NCBI GenBank assembly: GCA_029204225.1
Contig: CM055097.1
Span: 63,000,904 to 63,064,903 of the forward strand
Origin: Diphasiastrum complanatum
Lineage: Eukaryota > Streptophyta > Lycopodiopsida > Lycopodiales > Lycopodiaceae
DNA length: 64,000 nt
Direction of reading: 5' to 3'
The translations under genes were made by a program, and so were the position numbers. Positions 31,601 to 43,600 of this stretch are shown here, piece after piece; positions within the stretch are counted from its first letter, which is position 1; each line of letters starts with the position of its first letter. The notes below the pieces were generated by a model that was not told where the DNA came from, made no database searches, and saw only the letters and a list, made by a program, of their open reading frames with translations.

Positions 31601-34600
31601 CCGTTCAGATATTAGGAGGCCTATTCTGATGCTAGATCGCTGCCAGGGAGGGGCTAAACTACAAATAATTTCTCAAAAATCTCAGATTTTGCCAAAAAGT
31701 TTGACTTTTCACCATTTTTCAGGCTGTTGGACTTGAGACATCGCAACTTTTTGGTTTTGCTCCATTTTGCCTCAGATTTGGCATGAGGCCTCTTCACAAG
31801 AGGGTGCCCTACTACAATTGTACCTTCAGACTATTTTCAGACCTGAGTATACGCAAATTCGCATTGATTGGGGCTGTTTTTAAAGTCTAACTTGTCCTTG
31901 TACCCCTGTATAGTAATTTCATTTGGAAATTCACTATCGCAAGGGTAAGGAGAGTGTGGTAGCTGATGCGTTATCTCGTGTGATGTAGATGGCCTCTACA
32001 GCCATAAAAAGTGATCTCGTGGCAGAGATCAGACATGCTCAACAGTCGGATGAGCACTGTCAGCAAGTGTGGCCTAGTGCATATGTCATTACCTATAATT
32101 CAGATGGTACCACTTAGACGGGTGCCGTGGGGCGTGCAGTTATTTGGCATACACGATTGATGATGATATGCTTAAGAGAAATGATATTTATTGCTAGTTT
32201 TGTTTGTGTACAACGATAAGAAGCACATGTCCACTGCTATGAGCCTGTTTGAGCTCCATTATGGGTATCGGCCAGCTAGTCTGGCTACCCTTGGCATTCC
32301 CCAAAAAGTACCTAGCGCTGCAGAGTTTTTGACTCAGATGTAGGCAAAGCTTGAGTTGGCACGATCAAGTCTTTCCAAGGTTGAAGGCTTAGAATAGAGC
32401 AAAGGAGTATGTTCGTACAAACCGTACTTATAGGGAATTTGATGAAGGTGATATGGTCGTCTTGCTAGTGCCCCCTAAGTTTAAGGTGATGAGAACTGGC
32501 AAGTGTAAAAAGCTATCACCTAAGTACTGTGGATTGTGGCTGATTATCATGAAGGTTAGGGAGGTGGCTTATAAGCTACAACTACCCAAGGGATGCAAGG
32601 CGCATACTCCATGTAAGTTGTATGAAGAAATGCTTGCATGATGGTGATAACCTGGTAAGTAGGTTGCACTCCAAGAAAGAGATACGGTGGACCATGGGCC
32701 TGATCGTATCTTAGAATGGAGGCAGAGACTATTGCGAAATTGTGTCCTCCAAGAATACCTTGCAGTGTTGTCAGAGGCACCATGGGAGAGACATCCACGA
32801 ATACAACATGGTTATCTTGAGTTTGCCATCGAGGATTGATGACTTTCTCAAGGTGGGATGAGGTGTCAGGACCCATGACCATGATCCCACGAGGATTGGT
32901 AAGCTCAAGGTCATGTGACTAGGATTATAGCCCTGTGATCACTCTCACCGAAGGGCACCCGCTAGTCATGCGACATGTGTCACAGTCGTGACATGTAGTG
33001 GCACACGCTACAAGTATGTGTAGCTGTGCGTAATTGTCAAGCTACTGACAAAGCTCGCCTGTGGTTATATGGGCTGGGACGAGGATAATCAACAGTTGAC
33101 CGGAGGGGGCAGTCGTTTTGCTACCTGGCGTGATAGTGCACGGGGGTGGTAACCAATATGCTCCAAATTGTTAGAGTTAATGTTCACCTTGTTACCCCTA
33201 ATGTTGTCATCTAGGATTAATTAGAATTATGGGGCCATGCCTGCGTGCTAATAGGGGCCTTTACACGAATATGTTATATGAATACCGTTACAATTCCAAA
33301 AATGTATTCATAGAGGGTGTGCCTGGATCTCCAAGGCACTCTTGTGCCCAAAGAACTAGGGTAGTATTGTCCTTTTCTGTTCTCCAAGCTTTCTCCATCC
33401 CTATACACTTGTGACCCATTGTGATATCTAGGAAGCATGTAGCGTAGGGCATCTTGGGGTGTTTGGAATGCCTTGAAAGCCAATATTAAGGGTGGTGATT
33501 GCTGTCCACGTTTTTGTTTTGTCTTGGTGTTGCTCTAGTTTTCTCTCAAGGAGCTTGGATCTTGGCGGAGGCCTTCAATGTTGGGGCCCCTCTACAGAGC
33601 TCATCGTTCTCTTACTGAAGGGTAACGGTCTCCCTCTTCATTAATTTGCTATCTGTGAGTAGTTGTTGGATTTGCATTTGGATTGATTCAAGGGTTTCGT
33701 TAAATTCGTAAAGTAGTGGGTTGGTCATCAGGGAACATAGCTCCCTCATCTCTTGAGCCATAGTAATATAGGTAAAAGCAGATGATGGCTTTGGGGCAGC
33801 GATCAATAACAGGGCAATTTCTATAGTAGCTTGACTAAAAGGCTGCAATAAACTTCAGGCCTATCTAAATTGTTGTCATGATTAGTTTTGTCATTTGAGG
33901 ACATCGTACCTACAAAATCTGGTAGAAGTCAAAAGTATCCGAATGTAGACCTGTTGAAAGACTTGCAATTCTGAATGATGGTAGAACATATTTCGTCGTT
34001 TGGTGTCATGCTGTTGAATCCTCAGCACATTTACTTTTCAGTGATTTCTGTAACAGTAGAATTATCTGTTGGCTTACTTCCTTCTCATCCTTGACCTCAC
34101 ATCTTTTTGTTTTCTTTTTATGCTAGTGATGGATGTTCTTAGGCATTAAGGTCTGATTTGTGCTCTCAAAGTTCAGGCCTGTGTTATTCTAATTTTGTGA
34201 TCGTGCTGTATTCATCTTCAGTTCAAGGAATATAATTTTTCTTCTATTCAACATTGTTTTTTGGTCTTAAGGGAGAAGTTTGCAAACCAATGGGATACTA
34301 TTAAGGAACCACAATATGAATAGAATAATCATAATATCTTTTACTGGAGGGATTTATTCAGTTTCGCTTCTTTACTTACCTGATTATTTTCTGGTCTTGT
34401 TGAAGGGTAGAAGCATCAACAGAGGACTGGGTTTGTCTGCAAGGAAGATTTATTCTCCCATCTCTCCCTGACCAAGCAATCACATATTTAGAAGGACCAG
34501 CACCTGGGATCGACATTCTTGTTGATAGTTTCTCTGTTTGTCCTACTCCTCATCCGAAGCCAAGTCCACCTCCAACATATGAGGTCTGTCTATATCTTTT

Positions 34601-37600
34601 TCTTGGTTTCTTCCGTGCAGCTCATTAGACATTGATATGTGTTATCCGCAACTGTTATTTCTTGCAATTGTGCTATTTTAATCATGGGTATCCAACTAAC
34701 ATGCGTTATGAGAAAAAGAGAACAATATGACTGTAAAAGCTGTAGAAATAATAGCATGCTCAATAATTTAGCATTAATGTAGGTGCCCTCCTCTCGAGTC
34801 TATCTGATTACTTCGCTTCGACCGACTCTTCCGCTAGGTCGACTAGCTTGCGCGCATGGCCACAAACGTTGACAATGTGCGTCGCCCTGCTGAGCTCTCT
34901 TGATCTCCTCCATGAGACTCTCAGCTACAATAAAGCTCATCTGATGCAGTATCCGAGATGGTGCATCAACGATCACATTTTCCTTCCCTCTTCAGAAGTG
35001 AATTTCAAAATTTCTGCATCAGCTCTGCCCGCCGAGCCTGGTGGCCCTTCAAATCTGGATGAGTGCAGAAGTACTTCAAAGTATGATGGTCAGTATACAC
35101 GTAAAATTTGGCGCCATACAGATAATGCCGCCGCACCTTGAGCGCATGTATGATGCATACAGCTCCAGCTCACGTGTGGGATATTTCTGTTGCGCTGGCG
35201 TTAATTTCTTACTTCCAAAGGCTACTGGTCTACCTTCCCGACTCAACACTGCACCCACGACAATGCCACTAGCATTCGTCTTTAGGTCAAAAGGTTTATG
35301 GGTATCAACAATCTTGAGTACTGGAACAGTGGCAACAACCTCCTTCAAGTTGTCAAAACTATGTTGAGCTTAAGCATCCCAGCAAACCACATTGTTGTTA
35401 TTCCGCAATTGATTCGTTAAAGGAGCAACTACCCTGGAATAGTTCCTAACGAACCGTCTGTAGAACTTGCAAAAGCCTTGGAAAGACTGTAACTGACGAA
35501 TATCGGCCGGTCTTGGCCACCTCTTGACCACAACCACCTTGGCGTGGTCAACTGAAATACCCTCTGCCATCACTACGTGACCCAAATACTCAACCTGAGT
35601 CTTACACAACTCGACCTTCATGCTCCACCACCGTCTTACTATAGACCAGTAGGTCGTCAATAAAATTGACAACAAACTTGCCCATAGAGTCATGCTAAAC
35701 ATCGTTCATGAGCATCATGAACGTGGCGGGTGCATTGGTTAATCCAAACGACATAACCAAGAACTCATAATGTCCAAAACAGGTTCAGAAGGTTGTCTTT
35801 TGGATGTCTTCCTCGCGAATCCCTATCTGATGGTACCCACTTTTGAGATCTATCTTACTGAAAATGGTTGCTCCTTGCAACGCATCCAGTAGATTATCAA
35901 TCCTGGGCATTGGATATTTGTGCTTTACAGTGATTTTATTCAGTCCTTGTAATCCACGCACATCCAGAAACTACCATCCTTTTTCTCAACCAACAAAGTG
36001 GGGGAGGCGAAAGGTGAATAACTAGGACGGACATAGCCCAACCTGAGGTATTCCCAAAGATGTTTGTATAAGTCAGCTTAATCTTGGTATGAACACTAAG
36101 AATCTGAAGTAGGTTGATTGATTGAAGAAATTTTGTTGGTAAAGGTATGATGGTTGGAAAACTTGTGTTGTGGAATTATTCACTTCAGAGATTCCCCGGA
36201 TATGTTATTTACTCATGAGAAATAGAGTTCTTCAGTAGGTGAGTTACAAGATTCTCAGTGAGATATTTGAGTAACATATGTGGATTTTGGAGGAATCTGC
36301 CAGATAAGGACATATGTGTTTATGTACTGGGTCATAGTGAGATTATTCTCATATGTGCACTATAAATCTTGTTTGGATCTACTATGTATTCATGGTTACT
36401 AAGGTTATCTGGTGCACTTAACCTAGTCGTTGAACATAGACATATGATCAAGTATTGTGTTTGACAATTACTTGTAGAGTTAACAGATCTATTCTGATAG
36501 ATCTATAGGTTAGCTTAAGAGTGATTTGGATAAGGATCTAAATGGGGTGTTGTACTAGAACAATTAAGAGCTGCACCTGGACCTTTAAGTTTTCTAAATC
36601 ATGGGCGAGTAACTTGAGTAGTTTAATTACTCTCGTGGAAGTTAATTGGTAAACGGACAGTGTGAAGAGAATTCACCAGAAACTGTTTGTTTTGTGTGTA
36701 TTGCTTGTAAGACACATAATTTATGAGTCAATTGGATTTGTTCTAGGGGATTGTATAAAGACGGTTGTTATAATGGTCTTTAATTACTTGGTTGATTGTA
36801 GAATTTGGAACTCATAATCTGGTTAAGAATCGGGTTGAAAGAATATTCTTGGAATCCAATTATTTTCCTTGTGGAAAAGATTTCTTATATGATTCTTATA
36901 TTTCCTGAGTTGTATGTTGTGCATATACTCCAATATTTTTTAATGATTATGGTTTTGGAACTTTGTAAATTATGAATGATGTTAGAGTCCAGTTACGACC
37001 CTATCATGACCTCGGCATGGCCGGTCACCAGAGGGCCTGAGGCCAAGTATTGGCAAGGGCCGGTGACCGAGGAGGACATCTGTCCCAAGTTGGGACCGGT
37101 GCGTCACAAGCAGTGACCCGGTGTGGCCGCCTGACAAGCTGTCAGAGATGCGGTGTGTCTTGACCGTCAGGACCCTAGCCGTCAGTGATGAGATGCTAGC
37201 CGGCAAGTAGTCGGGGTGACCAAGAGGGTCACAGGTCTTTGGCGGTGCACGGGGGTGGTACCCTGGGGTAGTCTGGCTAGGAACCACATGATCACCGCAT
37301 GATCGGGAATTAGAGCTGCACTGCACTCGGATCATAGATGTTTGACCCGTTCAATATAGTCCCTGACCCTTTCTCTTTTTCCCATCTTGGCCTTGCTAAG
37401 CAGGAGAAACGGGACTTCAAGGAACTTCCTTGGTTTAAAGCGTGTGATGAGAGGCGCCTTAACTGATTCCTAGGTAGTTTTTCTTCCTCTGACAGGTTGA
37501 AAAACCAATCTTGAGCCACTGCTAATAAGGACCTGAGGAATAGCATCAACTTTTTTGCAGGTGTCCGTTCGCCGTAGATTTCACAAGCTTGCTCGTAGAT

Positions 37601-40600
37601 CTGGAGGAAGCGGATGAGATCTGATGATCCGTCATATTTTGGTATTTCCATCTGTGGTGCTCTCCGGACTGCTTGCAAGGGAGCGACAGGTACGGGTTGG
37701 CCCATTGGATCCATTGGCGCTGGTTCCGGTTTGAAAATTTCCACATTTTCCTTTCCTGAGTGTGTTTCAGTAAGTGCAATTTCTAGCTTGATTTCGTGCT
37801 GTCTCTGTCTTTGTTTCATAATGGAAGATGATAGAGTTGATATTCCGCTTTGTCCACCCGTTGCTCTTCCTTCCATCACACCCAGCCCTGTGCTTAGTCT
37901 TGCCCATAATCCGCCTACAGTGGCTGCTCGTTCGCCTGCTGGTACTTCCCCTTCTGTGCAAGCTCTCATGGATAGTGTGGAAAAGACCGTCGCAGAGATG
38001 CGAGCGATGATGGTAGCCGTTGGTTATGCGTCTTCTTCGCAGTATGCTCCGCCTTCGTCCTGTGTTACCTTCACCCTATCCAGAAGACAAAGATATTAAA
38101 CCTACCCGTTTCGCAGGAAACACTCCCCAACGCAATACTGATATCGTAGATCAGTGGTTGCATAAGTGGGAAGAGTTTTTTGATTTGAAGCGGTCCCCAA
38201 CTGATGAGCGTTGGCGGGTCCGAAAAGCTGCTTACCATTTCACTGATTTTGCTGACAGGTGGTGGCGTAAATTGTTGAAGTCTAATCAGGCTCCATCCAC
38301 CTGGCTTGAGTTTAAGCGAGCTTTCAGAGCTCAGTTTATTCCTCCACATGAGCATGTGCGTGCGACGGATGCTTGGCTTTTGCATCGTCAGAGGCAGTAC
38401 ATGGTGCAGGAATATGCTGATAGGTATCATGAGATGCTTATCAAGATTCCGGAAGAGATTCCTGAGTGGCTAGTAGTCCACAAGTTCATATTTGGCCTTC
38501 GTGAAGAGTTGAGGCCTTCAGTGCTTAATGAAGGCTACAAGACCTTAGAAGAGGCAGTTGCTACAACTCTCAACTTTGAAGGTAATGTGCGCACCAAGGC
38601 TGAATCTGGAGCGCCAAGCTGGCCTCAGAGGAAGGATTCACGAAAGTCTGGCCAAGCTGGTCAGAAAGGCTTTTCACAGAAGGATCCTATCCAGATGCAG
38701 CAGACTTTGAAGCGCAAGGCGGGATCTCCTTTGGCTCATCAGGCTTACAACAAGTCTCCTCTTAGTCCAAAACAAAAGGACAAGGCCAAGAAAGACGGAT
38801 TACGCTTCTTCTGTCTTGGCAAGCATCTTGTCAAAGATTGTCCTCGCCGCACGGACATGAAGCTCCATGTTTTACAACAGCGTCAAGATAAGGACAAGGA
38901 TGAGGAGATTTTGGAAGACTTATTAGTAAGTGACGATGAGTAGGCAGCCTGTATAGTTTTTCTTTCTTTTGCATGTATATAAAGTTTGGACATGAGGGTT
39001 TGTCTCATGTTTTAAAAGGGGGGGAGACCATTTGTTGAGGGTCCTCTTGTTACCAGTATGCAAATAAAGAGAATGGAGATTCAGTATTTGTGGTTGTGTT
39101 ATGTGAATGTTGATTCCAGTTTTGATTCTTATGTTGGTAATAATCAGATAAGGACACTCACTAATAAGCCACAAGAAGCTTTATTTACTTTTGCATCCCC
39201 TAGTGCACATGCATTTTCTTTACAGCCTAGATGTGACCCAACAAGTGAGTTGGAGAAGTCCATCCGCACTCAGTTTAAACACGTGCTAATTAGTAATATG
39301 CCAGAGGGATTGCCGCCTAGTCGGAACGTTGATCATCGTATTGAGCTCGTTCCAGGCGCAAGTCCGGTATGTAGGCCTCCTTGCCTAAAAGAGGAAGAGG
39401 AAGTCAGAAAGATGTTGGAGGAGTATCTCAAGCTGGGGTACATCCGTCCGAGTTATTCACCTCTCGCCTCTCCTATTTTACTTGTTAAGAAAAAGGATGG
39501 TAGTTTCCGGATGTGTGTAGATTACAGGGGATTGAAAAAGATCACTGTAAAGCATAGGTATCCGATGCCCAGGATTGATGTTTTACTGGATGCGTTGCAA
39601 GGTGCAACCATTTTCAGTAAGATAGATCTCAAAAGTGGATACCATCAAATACGGATTCGAGATGAAGACGTCCAGAAGACGGCCTTCCGAACCCGTTTCG
39701 GTCATTATGAATTTTTGGTTATGCCATTTGGGTTAACCAATCCCCCAACCACGTTCATGAACGATGAACGTGGCTGGGGGATTGGTTAACCCCCATCGTG
39801 CTCATGAACGATGTCTTGCGAGATCATATGGGCAAGTTTGTCGTCAATTTTATTGACGATATATCGGTTTTTAATAAAGCGGTCGAGGAGCATGAGGTTC
39901 ATCTCAAGACTGTATTGGGCAAGTTACAAGCTTCTGTCTTGTATGCCAATGCTTAGAAGACAGAGTTGTGTAAGACTCGTGTCAAGTATTTGGGTCACGT
40001 AGTGACAGTTGAGGGTATTTCGGTTGACCCATCCAAGGTGGCTGTGGTTAAGAAGTGGCCGAGGCCTGCCGATATACGCCAATTACAATTAAGTTTTTGC
40101 AAGTTCTACCGGCAGTTCGTTAGGAACTATTTCCAGGTAGCTGCTCCTTTGATGGACCAGTTACGGAAAAACAACATTGTAAATCGGTGGATTACTGAAG
40201 CTCGGCACAGGTTTGAGAACTTGATGGAGGCGTTGGCCACGGCTCCAGTTCTCAAGTTTGTTGATACCCAGAAACCGTTTGACCTAGGACAGATGCAAGT
40301 GGCATTGCCGTAGGTGCAGTGTTGAGCCAAGATGGTATACCCGCACAGGAGCAAGAGTTGTATGTGAGTACATGCGCTCAAGGTGTGGAGACATTATTTA
40401 TACGGCGCCGAGTTTTATGTGTACACAGATCATTATACTTTAAAGTATTTTGCACTCAGCCAGATTTGTAAGGCCGCCAAGCTCGGTGGGCCGAGCTGAT
40501 GCAGGAATTTCATTTGGAAATTCGCTTCCAAGGAGGGAAGGAAAATGTGGTCGCTGATGCACTATCGTTGGTACTGCATCAGATGAGCCTTGCCTGTAGT

Positions 40601-43600
40601 TGACAGTGATCTCATGGAGGAGATCAAGAGGGCTCAACAAAAGGACCCACATTGTCAGTGTGTGTAGCCTATGCATGCAAGTTAGTCGACCAAGCGGAAG
40701 AGTCAGCCTCGTCTGTCGCTTCCGTAGAGGAACACACCAGTACTTATTTGACATACACCGTGAAGGAAGGTATGTAGTTGAGAAAACGGAAAAGTACTCG
40801 TGCCAGACGTGAAGGATCTTCATCGTAAGATACATCATAAGCATTTACCGCTATTGGAGTTCGCGTACAATGATAAGAGACATGCGTCCACTGGATTGAG
40901 TCCATTTGAGCTCAATTATGGTTTCAGGCCCTTGAGCCCTGCAATCATAGGGATTCCGCATGGGGTACCTAGTGCTGCAAAGTTTTTGGCTCAGATGCAG
41001 CAGAAGCTAGAGATGGCATGAGATAACTTGTCTAGGGCTGTAGCTAGGGCAGAGAGTTAACCGTACGTATCGGGAATTTGAGAATGGAAATTGGGTGTAT
41101 TTACTAGTCCCTTCAAAGTCGAAGGTGCTACGCACAGGGAAGTGCGCCAAGTTATCTCCTAGGTATTGTGGACCATGGTTGATTATTAGGAAGGTGAGCC
41201 AAGTAGCTTATAAGCTACAGCTACTTGTGGGATGCAAGGTGCATCCAGTTTTCCATGTTAGCAAACTGAAGAAATGTTTGCACGATGACGATAGCCTGGT
41301 GGAAGGTCTAGTGTCTCTTGAGGAGAAAGACACCACAGGTTCTGGGCCAGAACGAATCCTAGATTGAAGGGAGCGACGATTGCGGAATCGTCTCCTTCAA
41401 GAGTATCTAGTAACCTGGAAAGGGCAGTTGTTGTCAGATGCTACCTGGGAGATGCGACAGGCGTTGCAGTAGTTACCCAGTGTTTGTCATCGAGGACCGA
41501 TGACTTGCCAGAGGAGGGAAGGATTGTTAGAGTCCAGTTACGACTCTATCATGACCACGACACGACTGGTCACCAGAGGGCCTGAGGCCAAGTATTGGCA
41601 AGGGCCGGTGACCGAGGAGGACATCTGTCCCAACTTGGGACCGGTGCGTCACGAGCAGTGACCCGGTGTGGCCGCCTGACAAGCTGTCATAGATTGATAC
41701 TTAAAGGTCATTAAAAGAATATATGGAAATGTGAGGATTCTTAAGATAGTGAGTAATTCTTGATCGAATGGGAGAGTCAAGGATTTAGATCTGTTAGTTG
41801 AACTCTAAATTTCTTTACTCCGGTGCATACTTGAGATTGTATGGATCTGACAGGCCTTTCTGTTAAGTAATTGTTTACTTATGAGGAATTGGTTTCTTTA
41901 CAGATTTTAGTCTATAAGTGCTTGTGTACAAAGTTCAGTCTATATTTCCAGATTTATAGGAGACAAATAACTCTATTAAGATACAGATAGTTGCTGATTT
42001 TTGACAATGGTACTAGAAATGGGGCTATTAATTCATTAGAGTAACTGCAGTACTCTAGATTGAATTTTAATTGTCTGAGACTTGATGGATCTCCTAGAGA
42101 TTTTAGATGACTGAATTGTGGTATTTTAGAATATTTGGATATTCTAAGAATATTTGTACCAAGAAGCATTATTTTTTGCAAGAAATTGAAATGGAATTTT
42201 TTCAGCTTTCGGATTAGATTTCTGAAATAAAGGAAATCACCCAGTGTTTCATGTAATTGGGATTACACATGCCCTAACTCCTGTGAACACTACAAATAAA
42301 AATTCTGGCACTAGAAAAACAAAAGGAAATAGAAGGCAAGAAACAACAAAAGCTTCCCACAACTATGCCCTCAGAAAGTAGGTGCAGAATCTCTTTCTTG
42401 CCATTGGCCTGGTGACCTTTTATCCCTATATTCCAATGGCTATCATCCTGTTGTAAAGCTACCTTTACAAAGCTTTACTTTCGGCGCCACTGGCGCCAGC
42501 ATTGTCTCCGGCGCCAGCAGCGTCACTGTTGCTCCCGTCGGCGTCGCTCCCGGCGCCACTGTGACCAGAATCCAGCTGGCGCCAAGTTCCTATGGCTGAA
42601 AAACTTTGATCGATGCTTTGAGTTGGTTAAGTCTGATGTAAGTTAGACGACTTGCTTGGAATGGATGTTACTCGTTTGTAACGAAGCTTCGATTGATGTA
42701 TAGTACTCGCACGTGAACGACAACTAACGACTTGAAGTTTGCAAAGGATGGATGGCTAGCCTGTTACTTGGGTTAGTTTTCATTTGTGACAACGCCCACC
42801 AGACGCAAGTAGGAAGTCAAAAGTTGGAAAGGGCAATTTCAGGGGAGATCTTCTATGAAACAGTTGGTCTTCATTTGGGATGGCTACCTTCGGAACTGAA
42901 ACTCACTGAGCATGGGTGATATCCAGTGTCAGTTGAGTTTTTCCTCAAAGGGGAAAGACTAGGACCCTCTTCAGAGATTGGCAACAAGTTAGATCAAGCC
43001 ATAATCCTAGCCGATGGAAAGCAGTGTTGGAAAGGCTTTTGTCTGAGAACTCTACTCTAACTCCGGTCAGCTGATTTTATAAGAGGAGAGGAACTATCAC
43101 ACACACACACACACACACACACCTCTCTCTTGGCGCAAATCTTGAATGAAAGTTGATCAAAATGGGGGCAAATTCAAGGTGACCTAGCCATACTCACACG
43201 AGGAGACTGGCAAACTTTGGACCTAATAAGTTGACATGTTTTTGTTGTGGAAAGGAAAGCTTGTTATAGGCTTTCTCTGGACCAGCAATGATGAGGAGAC
43301 ATTATGAGTACGCTAACTTGTGTTACGTGTAAAGCAGCTGATCAACGAAGGAACTGTGAAAGTGAATCTTGCACGAGAGAGACATGGTACTTTGAACGGA
43401 CGCTAAGGGACAGTTCGTATTGGAATCAGACTAGTGCAAACTTTGGGTGCATGTGTTTGATTCAAAGGGAGCTACTTGAAGCCAAGCGAGATGTACATTT
43501 CTTGTTTTGACTGAGGCAACTGACTAGTGATGGAATTGTGAAAGTCATGTTTTGCGCGACGGACATGGTGCTTCAAACAAACGCGAAGAGATAGTTCGTA

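Larger units (their letters stand above)
36980..41692 (+). mobile_element. Chimeric Gypsy (chromovirus-type) element
   Basis: Plus-strand gag, RT, RNase H and integrase with a chromodomain-like end are bounded by partial LTRs that both start TGTTAGAGTCCAG (36980 and 41525). The 5' LTR is cut near 37330 by a minus-strand gag piece of another Gypsy family; the 3' LTR copy is lost after about 41692. RT carries an inverted duplication and integrase has lost its core. The element is dead and lies in the fifth intron of the xylanase gene. Confidence 0.85.
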
